Source: CG2-30-36-16 sp964372115
Lineage (GTDB): Bacteria > Bacteroidota > Ignavibacteria > Ignavibacteriales > Ignavibacteriaceae
DNA: 34,401 nt
Reading direction: 5' to 3'
NCBI GenBank assembly: GCA_964372115.1
Contig: CAYJPN010000048.1
Coordinates: forward strand, 1 to 34,401
Shown: positions 8,171 through 17,441 of the stretch, one piece after another
Layout of the letters: each line of letters opens with the position of its first letter
Position numbering within the stretch: position 1 is the first letter of the stretch
Translations under genes and position numbers: made by a program
Notes under the pieces: generated by a model
The model's database searches: none
The model's input: only the letters and a program-made list of their open reading frames with translations
What the model was told of the DNA's origin: nothing

Positions 8171-10099
8171 ATGAATAAATTATTTATACTAGTTGTGTTT
8201 TTTTTTATCAGCGTTTCAATAAGCGCTCAGTCAATTCAGGTAATTTCACCAAATGGCGGCGAACAGTTGAATGCATTTACTACTGTAACCCTTCAGTGGA
8301 ACGTAGTTGATGTTCCATTTATCAATATTGACTACAGCACTGATAACGGTAACAGTTGGAGTTCTATAATAAGTTTTTTACCCTACTCACAACCGATGAA
8401 TTGGAATGTCCCTCTTTTAAATTCAAATTTCTGTTTACTAAAAGTATCCAGCAGCTATAACCTTAGCCTCTTGGATATTTCGGACTCATCCTTTACAATA
8501 GAATATAATTCCCCGTACGATTTTATCGCCGCAAATGAAATCCTGATGTGGGTTGGAAACAACGGCGATGGTTCTCACGATCCAAGAACCGATGGCAACG
8601 GTTTTTATTGGCCCGGCGGTATTAATAGCGACGGTGAGTCGGCAATTTTTGAAGACGGTTTATGCTGGGGCGGTAAGGTCGATGGTGAAATAAGAGTTAA
8701 TGGAAATACCCACCGCCAGGGTTTAAAACCGGGGAATATCCTTCCGGATGGTATAGCGGCTAATCCCCTTGATCCCAAATTCAGAGTTTATAAAACAAAG
8801 AAGAACTGGGAGTATCTGCCCCCCTCACCCGAACGCGATAAATATGAATACAACTTCATGAATTGGCCCGCAGATCTTGGAGCGCCCTGGATTGATAATG
8901 ACAACGACGGCATCTACACACCGGGAATTGATAAGCCTGATTATGTTGGCGACGAAGTTTTGTTTTATGTTGCAAATGATCTTGATACGGCAACTACAAA
9001 TTTTACTTACGGCTCAAACCCAATTGGCTTAGAATTTCAGACTACAATTTATGCCTTTAATCGTGAGGATTTGAAGAATGTAGTATTCAAAAAATATAAA
9101 ATAATAAATAAAGGTATAAATACTATCAATGATTTTCTCTTCAGCTATTGGGCTGATGATGATATGGGAGATCCTAATGATGACTTTGTAGGTTGCGATA
9201 CTTTGCTGAATCTCGGTTTTACGTATAATGGAGACAATGATGACTACATTTACGGAACTCCGCCGCCTTCGGTTGGACATTTGTTTTTGCAAACACCAAA
9301 GATTCCCTCTGCAATAAATGATAGCGCCTATTTTAACGGAAAATGGATAAAAGGTTTTAAAAATACACAGCTAACTTCGTTTTCTTTATATCTTGGAGGA
9401 GTTTCAGATTATCGCGATCCTCAATTCGGGAATTATAACGGAACAATTGAGTTTTATAATAATATGAATGGGAAAACATGGAACGGCAGCGATTTTATAG
9501 ACCCGACAACAGGAATTGTGACAAGCTTCGTCCTGGCTGGCGACCCGGTAGCGGGAATAGGCTGGTATGAAGGTGATGGCTGGCAGGGTGGACCCGGAAA
9601 TGGCGATAGAAGATATCTAATAACATCCGGTCCAATTACAATGGCTCCTTCCGATACACAGGAGGTTGTTATAGCAATACTAATGAACAAAGGAACTGAC
9701 AGATTAAATAGTCTCTCTTTATTAAAACAAGACGCGGCATATTACAGAGATTTATACTACAACAACTTCCCCGTTTCGGTTGAAGATAAAAAGTCTATTC
9801 AGCCCGATGAATTTGTTTTATACCAAAACTATCCAAACCCGTTTAACCCAACAACAAAAATTAAATTTTCAATTCCTTCCCTCCCCCTCCGGGAGAGGGT
9901 GTCCGAAGGGCGGGTGAGGGTTTCATTAAAAATATACGACATCCTCGGACGCGAAGTATCGACACTCGTAAACAAGGAACTTGCGTCCGGCAGTTACGAA
10001 GTTGAGTTTAATGGAAACGGGCTTGCGAGCGGAATGTACATTTACACTCTGCAATACGGTTCATTCTCGGTAAGCAAAAAAATGCAATTAATAAAATAA
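8171..10099 (+). CDS. Short-form GDGSHDP-core secreted protein with T9SS sorting domain (paralog 1)
   Basis: A 642-residue protein: signal peptide 1-19 (MNKLFILVVFFFISVSISAQ); an Ig-like PNGGE module at about 22-112 (ISPNGGEQL...IDYSTDNGNSW...MNWNVP); the shared core at about 116-538, opening with NEILMWVGNNGDGSHDP and containing WGGKVDGEIRVNG, a DNDNDGIYTPGID Ca-binding-like loop, GDEVLFYVANDLDT and MAPSDTQEVVIAIL; and the T9SS sorting domain at about 547-642. The core is widespread in secreted proteins of Ignavibacteria-like genomes, as I recall, but has no known function; no catalytic motif is visible. Both core halves are of type a in this family. The sorting domain carries a type B palindromic element at 9875-9920. 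Most similar to the 15498 paralog. A stretch of about 110 bp (8643-8752) is almost identical to 18826-18935. Confidence 0.88.
   Translation: MNKLFILVVFFFISVSISAQSIQVISPNGGEQLNAFTTVTLQWNVVDVPFINIDYSTDNGNSWSSIISFLPYSQPMNWNVPLLNSNFCLLKVSSSYNLSLLDISDSSFTIEYNSPYDFIAANEILMWVGNNGDGSHDPRTDGNGFYWPGGINSDGESAIFEDGLCWGGKVDGEIRVNGNTHRQGLKPGNILPDGIAANPLDPKFRVYKTKKNWEYLPPSPERDKYEYNFMNWPADLGAPWIDNDNDGIYTPGIDKPDYVGDEVLFYVANDLDTATTNFTYGSNPIGLEFQTTIYAFNREDLKNVVFKKYKIINKGINTINDFLFSYWADDDMGDPNDDFVGCDTLLNLGFTYNGDNDDYIYGTPPPSVGHLFLQTPKIPSAINDSAYFNGKWIKGFKNTQLTSFSLYLGGVSDYRDPQFGNYNGTIEFYNNMNGKTWNGSDFIDPTTGIVTSFVLAGDPVAGIGWYEGDGWQGGPGNGDRRYLITSGPITMAPSDTQEVVIAILMNKGTDRLNSLSLLKQDAAYYRDLYYNNFPVSVEDKKSIQPDEFVLYQNYPNPFNPTTKIKFSIPSLPLRERVSEGRVRVSLKIYDILGREVSTLVNKELASGSYEVEFNGNGLASGMYIYTLQYGSFSVSKKMQLIK
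9875..9920 (+). repeat. REP-like palindromic element, type B, copy 1 (in frame in a sorting domain)
   Basis: A GC-rich imperfect hairpin: the arm beginning CCCTCCCC (9879 onward) pairs with GGGAGAGGG ending at 9899 with one mismatch, followed by GTCCGAAGGGCGGGTGAGGG (9901-9920). It reads in frame as SLPLRERVSEGRVRV in the secretion tag. The ends of the element are estimated from the comparison with 17205-17250. Confidence 0.75.
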
Positions 10100-10127
10100 A
10101 TTCAATAATTAAACATGGGTTAACAAA

Positions 10128-12200
10128 ATGAAAAAATTACTCGGTCTTCTAATATTATTAATTTCAACCATTACTTTTGCAAATGGTGTGGGAGTTATCG
10201 ATGCTTCCAATGCAACATATCTTAAGATCTTATCCTCCAATGTTGATGTGTATGTTGAAAACCAGGTTGCTATTACTACTGCAACGATGACATTTAAAAA
10301 CACACTCAGTTATGCAGCAAATTTCAAATTTGCTTTTCCGATGCCGCCAGGTGCAAGCGCAACAGAATTAAGCTGGAAAATTAACGGAAACAGCTACACT
10401 GCGCAGGTTGGAGAAATTCCGCAGGATACTACACTGCCGGGCGGTACAATAAATTATCAACTACAAACATATCTCGGCGCAACACCTCTCTTTTTCGCAA
10501 TACCACAGTCAATTGGAATCGATTCTACAACAGAAGTAACTCTCACTTATGTTGAACTTTTAAAATATGAATTCGGTGAAGTTTCATACATGTATCCTAA
10601 TGATTATATGCTGATACAAACCGCACCGCTTGATCTTCAACAGTTTGATTTTAATTTGACATCGGCGCGCACGATTGAAAACATACAGATGTTAAGTCAT
10701 TCAACATCTCAGCTAAATAACAACGGAAACGAAGCTCATGTTTTAGTTTCCCTCGAACAAACAGCGGCAAACGCTAACTACGAACTCAGTTATACACTAA
10801 GTTTAAATCAACTTGGTTTATTCGACTTCAGTACAAAACTTCCATCATCACTTGTACCCGATACTCTTGGTAACGGCTTTTTTGTTTTTGTCGCCGAACC
10901 CGATCCTTCGAATACTACAAATGTTATTGATAAAGTATTTACTTTAATTATTGATCGCTCCGGAAGTATGGGAGGTGAAAAAATAGTTCAGGCAAGAAAT
11001 GCCGCAAAGTATATTGTAAATAATTTAAACGAAGGCGATAGATTCAACATTGTCGATTTCGAGACGAATGTTTATAGTTTCAGTAATGAACATGTTCCGT
11101 TTAATAATGAAAACAAAACCGCGGCGCTTGCTTACATAGATAATATTTTTGCAGGCGGCGCAACAAATATATCGGGCGCATTCAGCACTGCTATTCCCCA
11201 GTTTTCTTCAGCATCCGATTCTACCGCGAATATAATAATATTCTTTACAGACGGGCAGCCGACTGTTGGGATTTTAGATGTACAAGGAATTTTAAACCAT
11301 GTACAGGACTTGGTTAACCAAACTGAAAATGTAATTTCTCTTTTCTGCTTCGGTATTGGTACAGATGCAAATCAGCAGCTGCTTACACAGCTTGCGGCAA
11401 ATAATTACGGCATTGCAGAATTCCTCGGCAACGACGAGCTTGAGGCAAGAATTACACGCTTCTATTTAACAATTAGAAACCCCGTTCTCTTGAACACGCA
11501 GATAGAATACCCTGAAGGGACGCTTTCCGAAGTATTTCCGAATCCGCTTCCTAATCTTTACAAAGGGCAGCAGATGATTGTTAGCGGAAGATATAATACC
11601 GGCGGAGATGTAAATATTATATTAAAGGGAACCGCATTCGGGCAAGATGTACAATACCAATACCCTTTAAATCTCTCTGATACTATTGTACAACAGTATC
11701 ATTTTCTCCCAAAGATTTGGGCAAAACAAAAAATTGAAAATCTGATGGTGCAATATTTTAGTCTCGATCCCAATTCTACTCAGGCACAAAACTTAAAAAG
11801 CCAGATAATTGCGCTAAGTATTGCATACGGAGTGATTACAGATTTTACAAGTTTTACCGGCGGTTTTACAGGAGTTGAGGAAGAGGTTGTAAAAGAAAAA
11901 GATCTCGAAACACCGAAAGATTTTGTACTGCTTGGCAATTACCCTAATCCATTTAATCCGTCAACAATAATTCGTTTTAATGTAGGCAGCGATATCTACG
12001 ATATGATAGTCATAAAAATTTTTAATGCGCTCGGAGAACTTGTTCGCGTCCTTACTATTCATGTTAATGGCAGCGGCGCTTACGAAGTAATGTGGGACGG
12101 CAGGCTGATGGACGGCGCGGCAGCTCCTTCGGGAATGTATATTTACACGCTTGAATATGGCAATTACATATTAAGCAATAAAATGATTTTGATGAAATAA
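10128..12200 (+). CDS. VIT-VWA domain surface protein with T9SS type A sorting domain
   Basis: A 690-residue protein with signal peptide 1-19 (MKKLLGLLILLISTITFANG). Residues about 25-150 form a VIT domain (ANFKFAFPMPPGASATELSW...TLTYVELL). A von Willebrand A domain follows at about 268-440 with an intact metal-ion-dependent adhesion site: DRSGS starting at Asp276, the ATN threonine near 346, and TDG with Asp near 375. This order resembles inter-alpha-trypsin inhibitor heavy chains and many bacterial VIT-VWA proteins, which bind ligands or matrix through a divalent metal. Residues about 598-690 are a T9SS sorting domain (NYPNPFNPSTIIRFNV...KIFNALGELV...SGMYIYTL...KMILMK) without the palindromic insertion and with an older-looking sequence than its neighbours. 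It sits 28 nt after the preceding paralog and is the only unrelated gene inside the paralog array. A strong hairpin follows its stop. Confidence 0.92.
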   Translation: MKKLLGLLILLISTITFANGVGVIDASNATYLKILSSNVDVYVENQVAITTATMTFKNTLSYAANFKFAFPMPPGASATELSWKINGNSYTAQVGEIPQDTTLPGGTINYQLQTYLGATPLFFAIPQSIGIDSTTEVTLTYVELLKYEFGEVSYMYPNDYMLIQTAPLDLQQFDFNLTSARTIENIQMLSHSTSQLNNNGNEAHVLVSLEQTAANANYELSYTLSLNQLGLFDFSTKLPSSLVPDTLGNGFFVFVAEPDPSNTTNVIDKVFTLIIDRSGSMGGEKIVQARNAAKYIVNNLNEGDRFNIVDFETNVYSFSNEHVPFNNENKTAALAYIDNIFAGGATNISGAFSTAIPQFSSASDSTANIIIFFTDGQPTVGILDVQGILNHVQDLVNQTENVISLFCFGIGTDANQQLLTQLAANNYGIAEFLGNDELEARITRFYLTIRNPVLLNTQIEYPEGTLSEVFPNPLPNLYKGQQMIVSGRYNTGGDVNIILKGTAFGQDVQYQYPLNLSDTIVQQYHFLPKIWAKQKIENLMVQYFSLDPNSTQAQNLKSQIIALSIAYGVITDFTSFTGGFTGVEEEVVKEKDLETPKDFVLLGNYPNPFNPSTIIRFNVGSDIYDMIVIKIFNALGELVRVLTIHVNGSGAYEVMWDGRLMDGAAAPSGMYIYTLEYGNYILSNKMILMK

Positions 12201-12208
12201 AAATTAGT

Positions 12209-12274
12209 ACGGGAAACAGCCGGTTGTTCAAAACTAAAATGAGTAATACGGACAGTTTTGAGCAACCTCCCGTA
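12209..12274 (+). terminator. Long stem-loop after the VIT-VWA gene (possible terminator or processing hairpin)
   Basis: The right arm is AGTTTTGAGCAACC (12254-12267) joined to TCCCGTA (12268-12274). The left arm is GGTTGTTCAAAACT (12223-12236), with one G-T-type mismatch, and TACGGGA (12209-12215), separated by a 7-nt bulge. The stem begins 8 nt after the stop codon at 12200. There is no T-run after it, so intrinsic termination is uncertain; it may instead block exonucleases or set the 3' end. Confidence 0.5.
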
Positions 12275-12604
12275 TTTATGAACGTGCGACCGCATGGATG
12301 AATGGATGCATGATTGAATGATTAAAAAAATTATTTTTAACAACCGGTACAAGAAACTTTAGTCGTTATTGAAGGATAAAAACTCAACTGATTAACTAAC
12401 TATTTTTTTGCGGATAAAATTTTGTTTTAACCTGTGTACCGGCGGGATGATTCAATCTTTTATCCGCAGTAATTTTTTTAGGATTTCATAATGAATCTAC
12501 CGGTACAAAATAACTTACCAGCAACGAGTACTATCAATTTTAATTCTTTCATATATAAACCAGCATCCCTTAATTTAGCACCAATGAGGAGATGGTGTTT
12601 CGAT
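12275..12604 (+). other. Intergenic/leader region before the second paralog
   Basis: No gene is supported. It contains a run of ATGG/ATGA tetramers (12294-12323) and a perfect 10-bp inverted repeat, GCGGATAAAA (12410-12419) with TTTTATCCGC (12458-12467), 38 nt apart. It ends with GAGGAG (12586-12591) before ATG 12605. The reading frame is open back to ATG 12491, but the extra 38 residues (MNLPVQNNLPATSTIN...) lie in front of the signal peptide and have no counterpart in the paralogs. The area probably holds a promoter or a processed leader that separates the array into two transcription units. Confidence 0.4.
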
Positions 12605-15487
12605 ATGAAGCTACTACTATTCTGGATTATAATTATTATAAGCGGATTTCAGTTCATTTACCCCCAGCAGCCAGCGTTTTCTCAAATCTATAAATTTAAT
12701 TCGTCGTATTTGACTATTGAACTTTTTGGGCAGCACAATTATTTGTGTTGCGGTACAAATCCTCACAACTTAAAAAATAATTTTACAATTGCCTGCATAA
12801 ATTCCGGCGGCAATGTTGAATGGCAGCATGTTTATACCACACGTGCCAATTCCCCTAAAGTATATCAGTCTGTTGCAGTTGACGGAGACACCGCATTCAT
12901 GTTTATAGTACCGCGGACTGAAAATGATATAGAATACTTAGAACTTGTGCGAATGAATAATGGTGGAGAAATAAAATTCACAAAAAACATTAGCCGTAAT
13001 TATAATTTTTACTCGGGTATTATTAAAAGAAGCCATGATGAATTTGCAGCAGCAATTACCTCACACGATACCCTCAGCCTCATTCTGTTTAATGTTTCAG
13101 GTAATATCATTGGGGAACACAATTATAAAATATATTCTCCTCTGGGTGCGAGTGCATCATTTTCAATGATAAATACTTCTGACGGGGGTTTAATGATTTC
13201 TGTTTACAACTCTACAATAAAGCTCGACAATAATTATCAGCAAGAATGGATACGGCACGAACCAAACATTATTTATTTAGCTAATGCTGATGGAGATAAT
13301 TTTGTTTCGCTTTACAAAGGGAAATTGATTAAGTACGACAGAGTGGGGAATACCATCTGGCAGAAAAATATTTCCGAGTTCGCAAAGTCTGTTTTGTACA
13401 TTCCAACCGGATATTATTTAATCCCTTACCGTAATCCAACTGCATATTATTTTTTAACAAAATTGAATAGTGAGGGCGACTCTTTATCTTCTTTTCCAAT
13501 ACGTGGTTCAATTTCTGATATGAAATTTTGCGAGGACGATTATTTTATAATGGGCGGTCAGCTTTATGGCGATATTTCCTGGCTTACAAAAACTGATATT
13601 AACTGCCGGCAAAAAATTGTTGATTTCGAAGATTATCGTCTTCCCAAAAGGTTTAACATATCTTCTTATATCAAACTTTACTGGTACATGGTAAATGTTC
13701 AGATGGTTGATATTGACTATAGCACGGACAGGGGGCAAAACTGGATTAATATCGCTAAAAATATCACTGCCCGACCGTTTAACTGGGCTGTTCCATGGAC
13801 TCCTTCAAATGACTGTTTGTTAAGAGCTAGTGAAAGCGGCAATCCCATCATCTATGATATTTCTGATTCGAATTACACTATCATTCTTTATAAGGACTAC
13901 TCATATATAGCGGCAAATAATGTTTTAATGTGGGCTAGTAATTTCGGTGATGGCTCGCATGATCCTATTATTACGGGGGGAGGATTTTACTGGCCGGGTG
14001 GGATTAATAACGATGGGAAGTCGGCTATTTATGAAGATGGGCTTTGCTGGGGCGGTAAAATAAACGGGCAGATTCGGGTAAACGGTTCTACTCACCAGCA
14101 GGGAATAAAACCCGGTTCTATTTTACCTGATGGTTCCCCTGCCGATCCGCTTGATTCCAAATACCGGATGTATAAAATAAAAAAGGGTTGGGCTGATTTA
14201 CCCGACACGAGTATTGAAAAGAAAATTTATGAATATGATTATTATAATTGGGCAGGTGATATTGGCGGCGAATATAATGATGTTAACGGCGACGGAACTT
14301 TTACTCCTAACATAGACGTGCCAAAATTTTTGGGGGATGAAGAATTATTTTATACTGCTAACGATCTTGATACAACCGCAAGCAGATTAATGTTTGGCTC
14401 CGATCCGATAGGCCTGGAATTTCAAACGAGCATTTTTGCATTTAATACAACAGATCCTCTTGCAAATGCAGTGTTCAAGAAATATGTAATAATTAATAAA
14501 AGCGGTCAGCAGATCGACGATATGTATCTAACTTACTGGGCGGATGACGATCTCGGTTATGCTATTGATGACTGGAGTGCGATTGATACTAATTTGGCTT
14601 TTAGCTATACATATAACAGCAATAATGACGATGAAATTTACGGTACAGCTCCTCCGGCAATTGCACATCAGTTGCTTCAATCCCCGATCGTTCCCGGCGG
14701 AATTAACGACTCCGCATTTTATAAATCTCGCTGGATAAAAAACTACAAAAATATAAATATCAATTCGGGCGGGATGTTAATAAAATTCAGGGCGCCATGG
14801 GGTTTTCCAAGTTCTCCGGTTTCTGGATATTATCAAGGGACAATTGAGTTTTATAACATTATGATGGGGTTGTCTAATGATGGATCTGAGATTAGGGATC
14901 CGATTACAAATGCTGTAACTACATTTTGTGTTCCCGGTGACCCGGTCGCAAATATAGGATGGTATCATGGAACTGGCTGGCCGGGTGGACAACCACCGGG
15001 AGATAGTTATAATTATTTAACATGCGGGCCATTTACTATGGCGCCCGGCGATACGCAGGAAGTTGTGTATGCAATATTTATTGCTAAAGGAAATTCTAAT
15101 TTAAATAGCATTACAATACTGAGAGAAAATGCGGCTTTTATAAGAGATAAATTTTACAAAAACTTTCCCGATTTTGAAGATGAGGCTTATGTAATTCCAA
15201 AAATCAATTTTGAGATGATGCAGAATTATCCCAACCCGTTCAACTCGTCAACCAAAATAAGATTTTCTGTCCCGTTTGATGATGACGGCACACCGACAAA
15301 GAAAAATGTAACAATAAAAATATATGACATTCTCGGCAGAGAGATAAAAACTATAGTCAACAACTATTTTGCACCCGGGAACTATGAAACAGTATTGAAC
15401 GTAAGCAGCATCGCAAGCGGTGTTTATTTTTATAGACTTGAAGCGGGAAGTTTTACACAAACTAAAAAGATGGTTTTGATAAGATAG
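12605..15487 (+). CDS. Long-form GDGSHDP-core secreted protein with T9SS sorting domain (paralog 2)
   Basis: A 960-residue protein from ATG 12605, selected because it starts the signal peptide (MKLLLFWIIIIISGFQFIYPQ); ATG 12584 and 12491 are in-frame alternatives. Residues about 21-350 are beta-rich with repeated G-N-WQ-type motifs (GNVEWQHVY, GNTIWQKNIS), suggesting a PQQ-like propeller. Residues about 354-430 are the Ig-like module (VDIDYSTDRGQNW...FNWAVP). The core occupies about 433-852 (NVLMWASNFGDGSHDP, WGGKINGQIRVNG, DVNGDGTFTPNID, MAPGDTQEVVYAIF). Both halves are type b in the family, the second recognisable by DWSAIDTNLAFSYTYN and GINDSAFYKSRWIK. The T9SS tag (about 870-960) is also of a distinct type: NPFNSSTKIRFSVPFDDDGT in place of the palindromic insertion. 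Most like the 23159 paralog in its N-terminus and tag. Function unknown. Confidence 0.85.
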   Translation: MKLLLFWIIIIISGFQFIYPQQPAFSQIYKFNSSYLTIELFGQHNYLCCGTNPHNLKNNFTIACINSGGNVEWQHVYTTRANSPKVYQSVAVDGDTAFMFIVPRTENDIEYLELVRMNNGGEIKFTKNISRNYNFYSGIIKRSHDEFAAAITSHDTLSLILFNVSGNIIGEHNYKIYSPLGASASFSMINTSDGGLMISVYNSTIKLDNNYQQEWIRHEPNIIYLANADGDNFVSLYKGKLIKYDRVGNTIWQKNISEFAKSVLYIPTGYYLIPYRNPTAYYFLTKLNSEGDSLSSFPIRGSISDMKFCEDDYFIMGGQLYGDISWLTKTDINCRQKIVDFEDYRLPKRFNISSYIKLYWYMVNVQMVDIDYSTDRGQNWINIAKNITARPFNWAVPWTPSNDCLLRASESGNPIIYDISDSNYTIILYKDYSYIAANNVLMWASNFGDGSHDPIITGGGFYWPGGINNDGKSAIYEDGLCWGGKINGQIRVNGSTHQQGIKPGSILPDGSPADPLDSKYRMYKIKKGWADLPDTSIEKKIYEYDYYNWAGDIGGEYNDVNGDGTFTPNIDVPKFLGDEELFYTANDLDTTASRLMFGSDPIGLEFQTSIFAFNTTDPLANAVFKKYVIINKSGQQIDDMYLTYWADDDLGYAIDDWSAIDTNLAFSYTYNSNNDDEIYGTAPPAIAHQLLQSPIVPGGINDSAFYKSRWIKNYKNININSGGMLIKFRAPWGFPSSPVSGYYQGTIEFYNIMMGLSNDGSEIRDPITNAVTTFCVPGDPVANIGWYHGTGWPGGQPPGDSYNYLTCGPFTMAPGDTQEVVYAIFIAKGNSNLNSITILRENAAFIRDKFYKNFPDFEDEAYVIPKINFEMMQNYPNPFNSSTKIRFSVPFDDDGTPTKKNVTIKIYDILGREIKTIVNNYFAPGNYETVLNVSSIASGVYFYRLEAGSFTQTKKMVLIR

Positions 15488-15497
15488 AAGGATTATT

Positions 15498-17429
15498 ATG
15501 AAAATATTAATTGTTTTTTTTATGATTTTATTATTCAGCGCTCTAATTAGCGCTCAATCAATTCAGGTGATTTCACCAAATGGCGGCGAGCAGTTGCAGT
15601 CATTTACAACTGTAAATCTTCAATGGAACAGCACGGATATTCCATACATAGATATTGATTACAGCACTAACGGCGGAGTAAGCTGGGTTTCGATAATGAG
15701 TTTTTGGCCTGCAAGCCAGCCGCTGCAATGGAATGTTCCAGGTGGTAATTCATCTTTATGTTTGATAAAAATTTCTTACAGCTATTATCCTTCCATCTTC
15801 GATTTATCCGATTCCTTATTTTCAATTCAATATAATCCGTCGTACGATTACATAGCGGCAAATGAAGTGCTAATGTGGGTCGGCAATAACGGCGATGGTT
15901 CACACGATCCGAACACAAATAGAAGCGGGTTTTATTGGCCGGGAGGAATTAATAACACAGGCAAATCTGCAATATTTCAAGACGGCTTATTCTGGGGTGG
16001 AAAAGTTAACGGTGAAATAAGAGTTAATGGAAATGATTACCGTCATGGATTAAAACCGGGGAATATTTTGCCCGATGGAACAGCTTCGAATTTTTCCGAT
16101 CCAAAATTTCGAGTTTATAAAATAAAAAAGGGGTGGGATTATATTCCTCCATCAACCGAACGCGACAAATATTTTTACAACTTTATTAACTGGCCGGGAA
16201 ACCTCGGCGCCCCATGGATAGATAACAACAATGATGGAATATTTACGTCCGGAATAGATCAACCTGATTTTATTGGCGATGAAGTGTTGTTTTATGTTGC
16301 CAATGATCTGGACACAAATACCTCAAGATTCACTTATGGCTCCGATCCAATAGGGTTGGAATTTCAAACAACAATTTTCGGATTTGAAAGAGAAGATTTA
16401 CGAAATGTTGTATTTAAAAAATATGTTGTAATAAATAAAAGCACTAATACAATAAATGATTTATTCTTCAGCTATTTTGCCGATGATGATCTTGGAAATG
16501 CAAGTGATGATTATGCTGGTTGTGATACTATTCTCAATCTCGCGTTTTGTTTTAACGGTGATGATAACGATGAGTGGGTTTACGGTCTTCCCCCTGCTGT
16601 AGGACATATGTTTCTTCAAACTCCACACAAACCTTCTACGTATTCAGACAGTGCATTCTTCAATAATAAATGGAACAAAGGATTCCGCGATACACCCTTA
16701 ACTTCATTTGTAATGTATATCGGAGGAAATTATATATACCGCGATCCACAACAGGGCTCTTATGACGGATCACTTCAATTATATAACTATATGCAAGGTA
16801 AAATATGGGATGGGAATCCTTTTATCGATCCCCTCACCGGAAATGTGACTAAGTTTATCTTGTCCGGCGACCCAATTAACAGCACAGGATGGTTTGAAGG
16901 CCCCGGTGGTTGGCCGGGAGGACCGCCTCCAGCTGATAGAAGATATTTGATTACTACAGGACCTATCAATATGGCTCCTTCAGATACACAGGAAGTTGTT
17001 ATAGCGATTCTTATTAATAGAGGAACTGACAGACTAAATAGTCTCGCACTGTTGAAACAAGATGCAGCATATTACCGAAATTTGTATTACAACAACTTCC
17101 CCGTTTCGGTTGATGATAAAAACTCTACGCTGCCCGATGAATTTATTTTATACCAAAACTACCCCAACCCATTTAACCCGACAACAAACATTAAATATAC
17201 AATTCCTTCCCTCGCCCTCCGGGAGAGGGTGTCCGAAGGACGGGTGAGGGTTTTATTAAAAATATACGACATCCTCGGACGCGAAGTAACCACACTCATC
17301 AACAAAGACCTGGCGCCCGGCAATTACGAGACTGAATTTAACGCCAATGGATTGGCAAGCGGTGTTTACTTTTATAGATTGGAAGCGGGGAGTTTTACCC
17401 AAACAAAAAAGATGGTTGTAATTAGATAA
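15498..17429 (+). CDS. Short-form GDGSHDP-core secreted protein with T9SS sorting domain (paralog 3)
   Basis: A 643-residue protein and near-duplicate in plan of the 8171 gene: signal peptide (MKILIVFFMILLFSALISAQ), then the same SIQVISPNGGEQLQSFTTV opening of an Ig-like module, the core (EVLMWVGNNGDGSHDPNTN, WGGKVNGEIRVNG, DNNNDGIFTSGID, GDEVLFYVANDLDT, DYAGCDTILNLAF, MAPSDTQEVVIAIL) and a T9SS tag at about 547-643. Both core halves are type a. The tag carries the second type B palindromic element (17205-17250). AGGA about 6 nt upstream of the ATG is a plausible ribosome binding site, and the gene starts 10 nt after the preceding stop. It probably arose by duplication of the 8171 gene or the reverse. 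Confidence 0.88.
   Translation: MKILIVFFMILLFSALISAQSIQVISPNGGEQLQSFTTVNLQWNSTDIPYIDIDYSTNGGVSWVSIMSFWPASQPLQWNVPGGNSSLCLIKISYSYYPSIFDLSDSLFSIQYNPSYDYIAANEVLMWVGNNGDGSHDPNTNRSGFYWPGGINNTGKSAIFQDGLFWGGKVNGEIRVNGNDYRHGLKPGNILPDGTASNFSDPKFRVYKIKKGWDYIPPSTERDKYFYNFINWPGNLGAPWIDNNNDGIFTSGIDQPDFIGDEVLFYVANDLDTNTSRFTYGSDPIGLEFQTTIFGFEREDLRNVVFKKYVVINKSTNTINDLFFSYFADDDLGNASDDYAGCDTILNLAFCFNGDDNDEWVYGLPPAVGHMFLQTPHKPSTYSDSAFFNNKWNKGFRDTPLTSFVMYIGGNYIYRDPQQGSYDGSLQLYNYMQGKIWDGNPFIDPLTGNVTKFILSGDPINSTGWFEGPGGWPGGPPPADRRYLITTGPINMAPSDTQEVVIAILINRGTDRLNSLALLKQDAAYYRNLYYNNFPVSVDDKNSTLPDEFILYQNYPNPFNPTTNIKYTIPSLALRERVSEGRVRVLLKIYDILGREVTTLINKDLAPGNYETEFNANGLASGVYFYRLEAGSFTQTKKMVVIR
17205..17250 (+). repeat. 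REP-like palindromic element, type B, copy 2 (in frame in a sorting domain)
   Basis: Aligned with 9875-9920 and differing at only a few positions (CTCGCCC for CTCCCCC, GAAGGA for GAAGGG). It reads in frame as SLALRERVSEGRVRV at the same place in the tag, between the strand ending YTIP and the strand starting LKIYD. Confidence 0.75.
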
Positions 17430-17441
17430 GGAAAATAAATC

